Of a stretch of DNA of 64,000 nucleotides, positions 55,365 through 64,000 are shown one piece after another. How positions within the stretch are numbered: position 1 is the stretch's first letter; each line of letters opens with the position of its first letter. The stretch covers positions 2,737,501 to 2,801,500 of the forward strand of contig NZ_UGOA01000001.1 in NCBI RefSeq assembly GCF_900452385.1. The letters run 5' to 3'. The translations under genes were made by a program, and so were the position numbers. Under the pieces are notes generated by a model. That model was not told where the DNA came from and made no database searches. It saw only the letters and a list, made by a program, of their open reading frames with translations. Origin of the DNA: Legionella donaldsonii (GTDB lineage: Bacteria; Pseudomonadota; Gammaproteobacteria; Legionellales; Legionellaceae).

Positions 55365-56494
55365 TCCAGTGTTTTTCGATAACGTTTAAAACCAATTATC
55401 ATGACCACTGCCATAAAAGTGATAATGGGGATAATTTCCCGCCATACTTCCCAGAATCCATTGCCCTTGAGTAAAATCCCACGGACTATCACTAAAAAAT
55501 GGGTTAAAGGTAAAATATTACCTAGCCACTGAGCCCAATCCGGCATACCACGGAATGGAAACATAAACCCTGATAATAAAATAGAAGGCAAAAAGAAAAA
55601 CACCGCGCCTTGCACGGCTTGTAACTGATTAGTAGCCAACGTGGAAAAGGTTAACCCTACCGCCAGATTTGCCGCAATAAATGGCAAACAGAGAATTAAT
55701 AATAGTGCGATACTGCCTTGCATAGGGACATTAAACAAAAATTTAGCCATGAATAAAATAAGCAATACTTGTAAATACCCTACGATAATATAGGGAACAA
55801 TTTTCCCAACCATAACCTCCATCGGCTTAAGAGGCGTCGCTAACAAATTCTCCATCGTTCCACGCTCAAATTCCCGCGTAATAACTAATGCGGTAATAAT
55901 TACCATCGTCATTGTCAGCACCACACCTAACAGGCCAGGTACTATATTATAGGCAGTAATCGCCAATGGGTTGTAAATGGCATGGACTATAGGGTCGTAT
56001 GGCGGAGAACCAGCAGCCAAGTGATTTAAAGGCCCAACAAGCTCCTCTTTAAAAACCAAAGAAGCCAGATCACTAAATACTGAAACTGCGCGACTGGTTG
56101 CCGCAGGATCAGTAGCATCTGCTTCCAATAATAAAGTTGGCTTGACTCCTTTAACCAAATCATGGGAAAAATTAGGTGGAAAATTAACTACAAATTGTAC
56201 TTCCCCTCTTTTCAACAAAGCGCGTGCCTCTTCCTCTGTTGATACAGGCTTTATAAAGTGAAAATAAGTTGAATCCTGCATGGCAACCAGGATTCTACGG
56301 CCAAAATTACTATAATCAGGATTAACAATGGCGGTTGGTAAATTACGCGGATTCGTGTTAATCGCAAAACCAAACAAGATTAATTGTATTAAGGGGATGC
56401 CAATAATCATTGCAAAGGTTGCTCGATCACGAGCCATTTGAATAAATTCTTTTGCCATGACAGCAAGCAGACGAGAAATTGCCTCTCCTTTCAA
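55361..56494 (-). CDS. ABC-2 type export permease
   Basis: 377 aa. N-terminal helix, a large periplasmic domain (~45-180), then five helices with ITREFERGTMENLLATP, the YbhR/YhhJ-type signature. Partner of the ATPase and membrane fusion protein encoded upstream; all three genes overlap by 4 nt (ATGA). Likely drug or lipid-linked export. Confidence 0.92.
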   Translation of the reverse strand: MKGEAISRLLAVMAKEFIQMARDRATFAMIIGIPLIQLILFGFAINTNPRNLPTAIVNPDYSNFGRRILVAMQDSTYFHFIKPVSTEEEARALLKRGEVQFVVNFPPNFSHDLVKGVKPTLLLEADATDPAATSRAVSVFSDLASLVFKEELVGPLNHLAAGSPPYDPIVHAIYNPLAITAYNIVPGLLGVVLTMTMVIITALVITREFERGTMENLLATPLKPMEVMVGKIVPYIIVGYLQVLLILFMAKFLFNVPMQGSIALLLILCLPFIAANLAVGLTFSTLATNQLQAVQGAVFFFLPSILLSGFMFPFRGMPDWAQWLGNILPLTHFLVIVRGILLKGNGFWEVWREIIPIITFMAVVMIIGFKRYRKTLD

Positions 56495-57414
56495 CTAAAC
56501 TCTCCCGCTGATTTCTTAACCAGACTGATAAAAGCATCTTCCAAAGTCGTTTCAATAGCTTGCCAGGTTACAGACTTCTCTTCCGCCAATTTATTCAAGC
56601 CTGCTTCTATTTTCTCTCGCTCATAACCACAAATATGAAGCTGGTTACCAAATAATGCAGCCAGCGTCACTCCGTCCATCATTTTTGCTTCTTGCAGCAA
56701 ATTGGTAGTCACATCACCTGTTATTTGCCAAGTATTTAAGTGGGTACTAGCAATGACTTCCTTGACCGTGCCAGTTACCAATAAATTTCCATAAGCCAAA
56801 TAAGCAAGGCGAGTGCAGCGCTCTGCTTCATCCATATAATGGGTAGATACCAACGTCGTAATGCCTTTTTCACTCAAATTATGTATTTTATCCCAAAATT
56901 CGCGGCGTGCTATTGGATCGACACCTGCTGTAGGTTCATCCAGCAGCAATAATTGAGGCTCATGTAACAAACAAGCAGCTAATGCGACGCGTTGCTTCCA
57001 TCCGCCTGATAATTGTCCAGTTAATTGCCGACGTCGATCGACCAAGCCCAGATCCTCCAGCGCCTGTTCCACACGCTCCTTCCTTCTATCAAGATTATAA
57101 ACGCGGGCAATAAAATTTAAATTTTCCTCAATACTTAAATCGGTATAAAAACTAAATCTCTGCGTCATATAACCCACTTGTTTTTTAATTTTTTCTGATT
57201 CAGTAAGAATATCGTATCCTAAACAAGTGCCCCGACCTCCGTCTGGCGTTAATAACCCGCATAACATCCGGATTGTCGTTGTTTTTCCACTGCCATTGGG
57301 TCCTAGAAAGCCAAAGACTTCACCCTGTGCTACAAACATACTAATGTCATGGACAACTATTTTATCGTCAAAGGATTTACGTAAATCAACGACATCAATA
57401 ATGGCTTTTTTCAT
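56491..57414 (-). CDS. ABC transporter ATP-binding protein
   Basis: 307 aa. Walker A GPNGSGKTTT, Q-loop YMTQRFSFYTDL, signature LSGGWKQRVALA, Walker B LLLLDEPTAGVDP, H-loop STHYMDEAERC. A C-terminal DUF4162-like extension is present. Single nucleotide-binding domain, whereas E. coli YbhF has two. Second gene of the exporter operon. Confidence 0.94.
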   Translation of the reverse strand: MKKAIIDVVDLRKSFDDKIVVHDISMFVAQGEVFGFLGPNGSGKTTTIRMLCGLLTPDGGRGTCLGYDILTESEKIKKQVGYMTQRFSFYTDLSIEENLNFIARVYNLDRRKERVEQALEDLGLVDRRRQLTGQLSGGWKQRVALAACLLHEPQLLLLDEPTAGVDPIARREFWDKIHNLSEKGITTLVSTHYMDEAERCTRLAYLAYGNLLVTGTVKEVIASTHLNTWQITGDVTTNLLQEAKMMDGVTLAALFGNQLHICGYEREKIEAGLNKLAEEKSVTWQAIETTLEDAFISLVKKSAGEFS

Positions 57415-58355
57415 GGTAGAAATACCGATACCGGTTGCCCTGGTTTAAATTCACTAGGGTACTTAAGTTTCGCCTTGATGCGAAAAACCAATTTATCACT
57501 GTTGTCGCGACTATAGACAAGAGGGGGGATGAATTGCGCTTCAGGAGAAATATAATTGATGGTCGCCTGGCTTGTTTTTATGCAACCCTCACAGAGAAAT
57601 GTAATCTCTTGTCCACGCCGCAATCGAGTCAGAGTCTGTACCGGTACAAAAAACTCAATCCGGACATTTTCGGGTGGCAAGAGAGAGAGCACTGCTTGCT
57701 CATTGCCTACAAACTCCCCTTCCCGGTAATAGGTATCAAAAATAAAGCCATCCCTTGGCGCATAAACAGTTTTTTGCTCCAATTGCCATTTAGCTTCTGC
57801 AAGTTTTGCAGTTAAAGAAATAACCTGTGCCTGTTGTGCATTGATTTGTTCATCGCGGCTACCCAGTTTTGCTAATTGTAAATTAGATTCATATTGTGCT
57901 TTAAGCTGTTTTTGCTCTTTATACAAAGCGACCGCTTCATCAACCGAATCTTTATCGATAGCTTGTTTTGCATAGAGTTGTTGGGTACGTTGTACACGAA
58001 TTTCTGCAAGCTTCAATTGTGCATCGGTTTGCTCAATTTGGGCCTGGATCGCAGCAATTTCAGGTGAGCGCCTTGGCTGCATTAAATCATTCAATAATTT
58101 TTGAGCTTGTAATAAATCAGCTTCATTTTGTTTGACTACTAATATTTGCGGGTCGGCATCCAACGAAAATAATAATTGGCCTTTTTTAACCTGATCGCCG
58201 CGGTGAACATACAATCTCATCAATTTCCCTGAGTTAGGGGAAGCAAGATAGACATTTTCCCCTTCAACATAGCCCTGATAACTGCGCTCTTTTTGTTGCC
58301 CACAGTTTACAGCCATTAAGATTAACAAGGCGATGAAGAGAAATTTTATTTTCAT
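57411..58355 (-). CDS. HlyD-family periplasmic adaptor of the ABC exporter
   Basis: 314 aa. Signal sequence MKIKFLFIALLILMAVNCGQ, possibly a lipoprotein with Cys19, although Asn before the Cys is unusual. Biotinyl-lipoyl fold (GKLMRLYVHRGDQVKKGQLL), a coiled coil (~75-170), and the beta-barrel. YbhG-like; forms a tripartite pump with an outer-membrane channel encoded elsewhere. First gene of the operon. Confidence 0.92.
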   Translation of the reverse strand: MKIKFLFIALLILMAVNCGQQKERSYQGYVEGENVYLASPNSGKLMRLYVHRGDQVKKGQLLFSLDADPQILVVKQNEADLLQAQKLLNDLMQPRRSPEIAAIQAQIEQTDAQLKLAEIRVQRTQQLYAKQAIDKDSVDEAVALYKEQKQLKAQYESNLQLAKLGSRDEQINAQQAQVISLTAKLAEAKWQLEQKTVYAPRDGFIFDTYYREGEFVGNEQAVLSLLPPENVRIEFFVPVQTLTRLRRGQEITFLCEGCIKTSQATINYISPEAQFIPPLVYSRDNSDKLVFRIKAKLKYPSEFKPGQPVSVFLP

Positions 58356-58613
58356 ACCGTCATTTTTTTTACACGCTTTAAATTAGTATAATGAAAGGCT
58401 CGCCGTATTTCATGTAAATCTCAAGAGAATCATGACTAACTCAATAAATCGTTTATGCCAGTAATCCCCTGTAATAGGCCAATACTATTTATTGACTCTA
58501 CTTTATTAGTAACAAACCGGGGATAATTTGTTTAGAATGCCTTCCTTTTTCGCGTACCCGAATTCTAATTGGCGACAAAAAAATTGGTATCTTCTTTAAA
58601 ATAAGGTTGAGTT

Positions 58614-59993
58614 ATGTTTTATATAAACGACAAACAAAAAGTTATCCGTAAACTTCCTAGTGGTAAGGCTTATAAAAATACTTTAGCAACAGCTGGAATC
58701 AAATCCCTGGAAGAAAATTTACCCTCAGGAAACCACTTAACACTTTCCTATCTTGATGGTAGGCGTGTGGTGCGATTGTCTGACTCAACGGCCTCACAAT
58801 ATCAATCGGAACAGAAAGGAGGGCTTTGCTGGTATTACGCCTCCAAAACACAATGGTTTGGCAAGTTCTATATGGGGCCGGAACGCAATTACGAAAAAAT
58901 TATTTCAACTTACCGCAAAATTTGTACATACCAAACAAAACTTAAAGCGCGGGAAGATGCCATTGTAGATTGGTTTAACGAGCAGTTTGAATCGTTTAAA
59001 GCCCAGGCATCAAAAGAGGCAGCAAGCGATACGATATCTGAATTCACTGAATTGACTTTTGCCAATATGATTTTGCAACACAGGCCTGCATCAGAAGACG
59101 CTGTTCGTCTCTTCCAGGATTTTTTAGGCAATAGAGAGTTTGATGATTTGACTTATTTTACCCTAAATCGTCAGGCTAAAGCGTTGATTGATGCTATCAC
59201 TGCTGTCAGTCAGGAACTTCGATTTGACGTAAAACAAGCGGTTTCTGAAGTACTTGAGGCAAGTAAAATTGATTTATCTTTAGAGGAACTCAGTTTAGAT
59301 GAGCTATCAACCTATTACGACCGTGTCATCATTAACCACATATGGCGCCTTCAAGGCTGTACTCCTTCCCCTTGGCATCCGGCAAAAGGGTTGCAGGCCC
59401 TGGTGAATGAACTACGTGAAGGCGAGTGCATTGCTGAAATTGATTATGACCTTATTGAAACCTCTGCTGAACCCCCTCTTCATCAATTTGCCGCATCCGA
59501 AGACGACGGCTATCTCATTCATACCACAATAAAAAAGACTGATAATGAAAAAGGCGAAGAGACACACATCATCAAAATTATTGGCGCCGAATTAGAGGGT
59601 GGCGGTAATATTTATTATATCGATCCAAATGATGCAAGTGCTCCTGATAAGCCCAGAATCGTGCATAAAATACCTTACGACCTTTTTTGCGAGATTTTAC
59701 AGGACGAACATGGAGCTAGCGCGCAACAGTCCATGTCCGCCACAACCCTCCCGCGAGTTTTGCATCGTATACAAATGCCAGACAATAACATTGTAGCCGC
59801 CCCATCTTCCCCCAAACGAGTGAGCAAAAGACAACAAGACCTTTCGCCGCCCAGTTCACCAACGGATGCACCAAAGCGACTGAAGAAAGAGGAAAATCAC
59901 AGTAAAAAAGATGCCAGGCTATTTCGAATTGAGCCCCCGCCAGAGAAGGAAGAAATAGAGCCAGCGACTCCGGCATCGCCCATTTCTCCCTAA
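58614..59993 (+). CDS. Papain-like candidate effector with NLS-like tail
   Basis: 459 aa. A candidate papain/C39-like triad: C72 in EQKGGLCWYYASKT with Gln67 upstream, H318 in GEETHIIKIIGAE, and D337 in NIYYIDPND. The region between (80-290) is helical with Glu-rich segments. The tail from ~398 is disordered, with SP/TP sites (SPPSSPTDAP, TPASPISP) and two basic clusters (PKRVSKRQQ, PKRLKKEE) resembling a bipartite nuclear localisation signal. No signal peptide. 258 bp upstream hold no PmrA-like box. Together these fit a secreted host-targeted protease, unproven. Confidence 0.6.
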   Translation: MFYINDKQKVIRKLPSGKAYKNTLATAGIKSLEENLPSGNHLTLSYLDGRRVVRLSDSTASQYQSEQKGGLCWYYASKTQWFGKFYMGPERNYEKIISTYRKICTYQTKLKAREDAIVDWFNEQFESFKAQASKEAASDTISEFTELTFANMILQHRPASEDAVRLFQDFLGNREFDDLTYFTLNRQAKALIDAITAVSQELRFDVKQAVSEVLEASKIDLSLEELSLDELSTYYDRVIINHIWRLQGCTPSPWHPAKGLQALVNELREGECIAEIDYDLIETSAEPPLHQFAASEDDGYLIHTTIKKTDNEKGEETHIIKIIGAELEGGGNIYYIDPNDASAPDKPRIVHKIPYDLFCEILQDEHGASAQQSMSATTLPRVLHRIQMPDNNIVAAPSSPKRVSKRQQDLSPPSSPTDAPKRLKKEENHSKKDARLFRIEPPPEKEEIEPATPASPISP

Positions 59994-60077
59994 TGATGGT
60001 TAACAGTGTATTTCAATATGGTAGCCGGGTGTATTCAATGCTACATTCTAGAGAAATAGTTAAGATTAGGGACAAAC

Positions 60078-61427
60078 ATGAAATTTGATCTACTGGTTTT
60101 AGGTGGGGGAAGCGGTGGTATTGCCAGTGCAGTACGTGCTGCTCGCCACGGCGCTAAAGTGGCGGTAATTGAAGAAAATCATCTCGGCGGTACCTGCGTC
60201 AATCTCGGCTGTGTTCCCAAAAAAGTCATGTTCAATGCCTCAATGGTGGCAGACACATTAAGAAAATCACCTGACTATGGCTTCCATCCTGTCAATATAA
60301 AATTGGATTGGCAAACACTAGTCAGTAAACGCAATGCTTACATTGAGAGATTGCGAGAAAATTACGCCAAACGCTTCAACGAATATAACATGACCTATTT
60401 ACACGGCAAAGGGGTATTCGTTGACGCTAACACCGTTGATGTTTGCGGAAAAACCTATCAGGCAGATCATATTATAATCGCTACTGGGGGCCAACCCTTG
60501 CTTCCCAATGACTTGGAAGGAGTTGAATATGCTATCGATTCAGATGGTTTCTTTTCGCTTGCCTCCAGACCAAATAAAGTAGCTGTGATTGGGAGTGGTT
60601 ATATTGGTGTGGAATTGGCAGGTTTGCTGCACAGCCTTGGCGCGGAAACCCATTTACTTATTCGCGGGGAGCGCCCTCTGACTCGATTTGATGCGATGTT
60701 AGGAGATACCCTAATAGAAATTATGAAACAACAAGGCATCAAGATTCATGTCAACCATAATGCCCAACGTATTATCATGCAAGAAGATGGGCGCAAAGCG
60801 ATTAAATGCCATAGCGGCTCTATGATTTCTGATCTGGATACAGTGATTGCTGCTGTTGGCAGGTCTCCACGTACCTTCGGTTTAAATCTGGAAGCTCTTG
60901 GTATGGATAGAGATAACCGTGGTCTTATCAACGTTGATTGCTATCAAAATACGTCGATACCCGGTATTTATGCCATTGGCGATGTCACTGCCGCGCCAGC
61001 CTTGACACCTGTTGCTATCGCCGCTGGCCGTCGACTCTCCGATCGTCTCTTCGGTGGACAGAAAAAAGCACATCTCAATTATGAGAATATTTGCTCAGTA
61101 ATTTTTAGCCATCCGCCAGTTGGCAGCGTTGGATTGAGTGAAGAAGAAGCCATAGCCAAATTTGGTAAAGAAGATATTAGAATTTATCAAACTCGCTTTA
61201 ATCCCATGTATGACGCGTTAAGTGAAGTAAAAACCCCAACAGCGATGAAATTGGTTACTCAGGGAAAAAATGAAAAAATTATCGGTCTTCATATGATTGG
61301 TTATGGCGTTGATGAAATGCTGCAAGGATTTGGCGTTGCTGTTAAAATGGGCGCAACCAAACGCGATTTTGACGATACTGTCGCCATCCATCCGACTAGC
61401 GCCGAAGAATTGGTAACCATGGTATAA
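60078..61427 (+). CDS. gor: Glutathione-disulfide reductase
   Basis: 449 aa. FAD motif [19 protein letters not shown], redox pair [13 protein letters not shown] (CxxxxC), NAD(P) motif [19 protein letters not shown] and C-terminal [16 protein letters not shown]-specific homologues share these; a related flavoprotein disulfide reductase cannot be excluded but fits less well. Two nt before the carbonic anhydrase gene. Confidence 0.92.
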   Translation: MKFDLLVLGGGSGGIASAVRAARHGAKVAVIEENHLGGTCVNLGCVPKKVMFNASMVADTLRKSPDYGFHPVNIKLDWQTLVSKRNAYIERLRENYAKRFNEYNMTYLHGKGVFVDANTVDVCGKTYQADHIIIATGGQPLLPNDLEGVEYAIDSDGFFSLASRPNKVAVIGSGYIGVELAGLLHSLGAETHLLIRGERPLTRFDAMLGDTLIEIMKQQGIKIHVNHNAQRIIMQEDGRKAIKCHSGSMISDLDTVIAAVGRSPRTFGLNLEALGMDRDNRGLINVDCYQNTSIPGIYAIGDVTAAPALTPVAIAAGRRLSDRLFGGQKKAHLNYENICSVIFSHPPVGSVGLSEEEAIAKFGKEDIRIYQTRFNPMYDALSEVKTPTAMKLVTQGKNEKIIGLHMIGYGVDEMLQGFGVAVKMGATKRDFDDTVAIHPTSAEELVTMV

Positions 61428-61429
61428 AA

Positions 61430-61966
61430 ATGACTATTCGTTCTTATGAAAATAAGTCACCTCTTGTTGGTGAAAAGGTCTATATTGACCCTCAAGCTGC
61501 TGTTATTGGCGATGTAACACTTGCTAATGATGTGTCAGTATGGCCTATGGCTGTTATTCGAGGCGACGTGAATTACATCCGGATCGGTGAAGCTTGCAAT
61601 ATTCAGGATGGTGCCGTTTTACATGTATCCCATGATGGTCCGTTCACCCCAGGCGGCCAACCACTCATTCTTGGCAAAGGTATAACTATTGGCCATAAAG
61701 CTGTGTTACATGCTTGTACGATAGACGATTATTGTCTGATAGGGATGGGTGTGTTGATTCTGGATAAAGTTCATATTGAACACCATGTTATGGTTGCTGC
61801 AGGCAGCCTTGTTCCCCCAGGGAAACGTCTTCAAAGCGGTTATTTATATCTGGGTAATCCGGCTCGCGCAGTGAGGCTTTTAACGAACGAAGAATTAACT
61901 AACTTAGAATATTCTGCTGAACACTATGTTAGAATAAAAAATAACTATTTGTACCCACCGCAGTAG
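61430..61966 (+). CDS. Gamma-carbonic-anhydrase-family protein
   Basis: 178 aa left-handed beta-helix (hexapeptide repeats, for example DVTLANDVSVWPMAVIRGDV). Zinc-ligand-like histidines in VLHVSHDG and GHKAVLHACTIDD. YrdA/PaaY/CaiE relatives; activity as carbonic anhydrase is family-based. Co-transcribed with gor. Confidence 0.9.
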   Translation: MTIRSYENKSPLVGEKVYIDPQAAVIGDVTLANDVSVWPMAVIRGDVNYIRIGEACNIQDGAVLHVSHDGPFTPGGQPLILGKGITIGHKAVLHACTIDDYCLIGMGVLILDKVHIEHHVMVAAGSLVPPGKRLQSGYLYLGNPARAVRLLTNEELTNLEYSAEHYVRIKNNYLYPPQ

Positions 61967-62071
61967 GGTCTGTTGACATGTCGCTAGCTGGGGGCGAAAA
62001 GGATTGATTTACGGGCATCGAACACAGGAATTAACATTTTCGGCCCCAGTAGCGGGAATATCAACAAACCT
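61966..62071. repeat. Palindromic element with ~35-bp imperfect inverted arms
   Basis: Left arm 61966-62000 (GGGTCTGTTGACATG then CTGGGGGCGAAAA) and right arm 62037-62071, whose reverse complement gives GTTGATATT then CTGGGGCCGAAAA. The arms pair over most of their length around a 36-nt centre. It begins at the last base of the carbonic anhydrase stop. It looks like a MITE or a strong structured terminator. From 62072 to 62404 I see only AT-rich sequence, presumably the promoter of the symporter, and no gene. Confidence 0.65.
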
Positions 62072-62404
62072 CTCAAAGAAAGCTGACGTGAATTCTTTAT
62101 TATCAAAGAGAAGGGTTTCTATCCTTAAAATGGGCAATTCCTTCCTCTTATTGACCAATTCCTCTTGTAAAAATTAAAAATAATTGCCATTATGCTCAAT
62201 TATAAAACCACTCATGGCTCAACCAATTGAAGTGAGGCGAGTAAAAAAAGAGGATAAGCGTAAGCCAAACTGCTTCAAATTGATGGTTAACGTATTTAAT
62301 ATCAACACTGAATACAATTAATCACTAATTATAATTGACGAGATACGCTTGCCCATGTAGCTTTTACCGCTGCAAATATTTTAATTTTTAATTAAAGGAA
62401 TAAC

Positions 62405-63622
62405 ATGCATCTAGATTTTAAAAAATTTAAACTGCCACTCATCCTTTTGGCTATATTTTTAGTTCCACTGCTTTTTGGTCAATACATACCCGTTCAAATT
62501 AAGTCTATCAGTTATGCATTTAGCCTGAGCATGAAGGCCGTACTTGAATTTTTCATGCCGTTTATTATTTTTAGTTTTGTCTTTTCATGCCTGGGAAATT
62601 TACAAAAAGGCGCCGTATTTTTCGTATTTTTACTTATCATTTGCGTTTTTGCGTCTAATTTTACAGCGTTAATGTTTGGTTATACTTCTGGCTACATTGG
62701 GCTGAGTCTCTTTCATTTCAATGCCGCCAGCATCGATTCAATGCCCCAGTTAGTACCAGCCTGGCAATTTCACTTAACAAAGCTTATTTCTAATGATATT
62801 GCGTTATTAATTGGCTTTTTTACAGGTATCTTCTTTTCTTTACGTCCTAATCCAATAGCAAAAAAAATAGGCACCAATTTAAATAAAGCAGCCAATGGTT
62901 TCCTAAAAAAACTGTTTATTCCTTTGCTACCCTTTTTTATCCTAGGTTTTTTGTTCAAGCTTGAATATGAACAGGTTTTACAAACATCGTTGAAATTATA
63001 CGGCCCAATTTTAGTATTAATTATTGCCACTCAATGGCTATATCTTACCTTCTGGTACCTCACAGCGAGTAATTTTTCACTTAAAAAATTCTTTTTCTAC
63101 TTAAAAAATGTATTGCCAGCTAGTTTAACTGGTTTAAGTACTATTTCGAGCGCCGCTTCAATGCCAGTACTACTCGTCTCAACCGAAAAAAATCTTAATG
63201 ATGCTGAAAAGGCAAAGATGCTCGTTCCAGCTATTATTAACATTCATACTATCGGTAGTGCTATTGGTGTTCCTATTTTGGCGCTAGCAACTATCTTAAC
63301 CTTTGGTCTGCCACTGCCATCCGTGCATACCTTTATTATTTTTGCCTTCTACACAGCGTTGGCGAAATATGCTGTTGCAGCAGTTCCCGGCGGAGTCATT
63401 ATCGTCGTTACTCCTCTTTTGGAAGCCCATCTTGGTTTTTCCAGTGACATGGTTGGTTTAATTACTGCAATTTATTTGATCTGTGATCCTTTTGGTACAA
63501 CAGCAAATGTCACCGGCAATGGCGTGTTCCCCATTATGTTTACTAAATTGCATGAGCGTCTCAAAGATATGCGATTGCCGAATCTTATCGGAGCGAGAAA
63601 AACGACTTTCGCTAATGATTAA
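62405..63622 (+). CDS. Dicarboxylate/amino acid:cation symporter (DAACS family)
   Basis: 405 aa, about eight membrane helices and two re-entrant loops. Hairpin 1 region STISSAASMPVLLVSTEKN and later DPFGTTANVTGNG hold the substrate- and cation-binding features of GltP/DctA-like carriers. Probably takes up an acidic amino acid or C4-dicarboxylate with Na+ or H+, fitting an amino-acid-using bacterium. Starts 4 nt after AAAGGAA. Confidence 0.9.
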   Translation: MHLDFKKFKLPLILLAIFLVPLLFGQYIPVQIKSISYAFSLSMKAVLEFFMPFIIFSFVFSCLGNLQKGAVFFVFLLIICVFASNFTALMFGYTSGYIGLSLFHFNAASIDSMPQLVPAWQFHLTKLISNDIALLIGFFTGIFFSLRPNPIAKKIGTNLNKAANGFLKKLFIPLLPFFILGFLFKLEYEQVLQTSLKLYGPILVLIIATQWLYLTFWYLTASNFSLKKFFFYLKNVLPASLTGLSTISSAASMPVLLVSTEKNLNDAEKAKMLVPAIINIHTIGSAIGVPILALATILTFGLPLPSVHTFIIFAFYTALAKYAVAAVPGGVIIVVTPLLEAHLGFSSDMVGLITAIYLICDPFGTTANVTGNGVFPIMFTKLHERLKDMRLPNLIGARKTTFAND

Positions 63623-63642
63623 GATCCCAGCCTTTAAATTTC

Positions 63643-63677
63643 AAGCCTGCTTGTGAATACTGCCAAGCAGGCTTTTT
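63643..63677 (+). terminator. Rho-independent terminator of the symporter gene
   Basis: AAGCCTGCTTG and CAAGCAGGCTT form an 11-bp perfect stem with a 10-nt loop, followed directly by TTTTT. It lies 21 nt past the symporter stop. Confidence 0.9.
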
Positions 63678-63679
63678 AT

Positions 63680-64000
63680 TTCCAGTACCCCCGGTTTAAA
63701 GCAATTTTGATAAATCCTTGTGCCCCAGGCTTCCCGCGAGCATACTTGCTTGAAGAATGTAAAAGGCAGGTGCTTTAAATGGCTTAAACCCTCTTGCTAA
63801 ATTTTTTGGCCTTGATGACAACGTTCATTAAGATCTTTGCCGACTCTCACTGCAAGCACCACTACTTTTTAATGAGTAGATTCGCCAAAGCAGGATAAGG
63901 GATACTCGCTTCTTGAACAGTAGAATCCACACCCTATGCAGACCGCAATCGGACGGCATGTGGACGGATTAAATCCGCCCAATTGTCGCTGACTACTCCA
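63680..64000. other. Right-edge region without a recognised gene
   Basis: No frame in these 321 bases is long or similar enough to anything I know. A 5-bp hairpin (CGGAT-TAA-ATCCG) sits near 63965-63977. The minus-strand reading has several short open pieces interrupted by stops, as in a decayed gene or mobile-element end. The sequence continues beyond the window. Confidence 0.4.

Noticed and set aside
1-64000. CRISPR arrays, rRNA, tRNA, prophage or complete insertion sequences
   Set aside because: No regularly spaced short repeats, no cloverleaf or rRNA stretches recognised by eye, and no transposase or integrase gene in any frame. A tRNAscan or Infernal run would be needed to exclude small RNAs firmly.

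Overview
The window looks like a chromosomal segment of a Legionella-type gammaproteobacterium. The DNA is AT-rich, and it mixes housekeeping genes (rdgB, algC-type mutase, dut, coaBC, radC, dsbB, gor) with eukaryotic-like proteins typical of Dot/Icm effectors: an F-box protein ending in a CaaX-like tetrapeptide, a second CaaX protein, two cysteine-protease-like proteins and a kinase-like protein. Three of the unassigned genes are preceded by a 17-bp element resembling the Legionella PmrA box, each exactly 10 nt from a -10-like hexamer. The genus is inferred from this pattern; no rRNA or tRNA gene was seen to confirm it.

Layout. 1-6.2 kb: a partial PmrA-box gene at the left edge, an FAD-linked oxidase, a Kef-type antiporter, an L,D-transpeptidase and a HAD-like protein. 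6.5-12 kb: an AraC/GyrI regulator, an APH-like kinase, an erythromycin-esterase-family protein with a host-attachment-family protein, and a kinase-like effector candidate. 12.1-22.3 kb: one long minus-strand operon, hypABFCDE followed by the four subunits (beta, gamma, delta, alpha) of a group 3b-like [NiFe] hydrogenase and its maturation protease, with a divergent NiCoT nickel permease next to hypA. 23-37.5 kb: plus-strand P-type ATPases (a type II cation pump, a TPC/QELID heavy-metal pump that may export nickel or iron, and an MgtA-like Mg2+ pump) with an OsmC protein, then an acyl-CoA synthetase/acetyltransferase fusion, a beta-CASP metallo-beta-lactamase, an AMP/thymidine phosphorylase and a nitroreductase. 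This reads as a hydrogen/metal/stress-survival block.

37.7-46.5 kb: two unknown membrane proteins around an EAL-domain remnant, rdgB, a TPR-methyltransferase with a decayed copy of its 3' end beside it, a CaaX protein under a PmrA-like box, and the conserved algC-dut-coaBC / radC group. 46.5-58.4 kb: a GNAT, a flavoprotein monooxygenase, dsbB with a small coupled ORF and a Rap1a/Tai-like periplasmic protein, a CE-clan-like (Ulp/YopJ-type) protein with membrane anchors, an AhpD-like protein, three 140-bp tandem repeats, a TauE/SafE permease, the F-box/CaaX protein, two alpha/beta hydrolases and an ABC export operon. 58.6-64 kb: a papain-like candidate effector with an NLS-like tail, gor, a gamma-carbonic anhydrase, a palindromic element and a dicarboxylate/amino-acid:cation symporter.

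The most notable content is the set of undescribed effector candidates supported by independent signals (PmrA-like promoters, CaaX ends, F-box, protease residue patterns), and the hydrogenase operon flanked by what may be a matched nickel import/export pair. All assignments come from reading motifs by eye; no database search was run.
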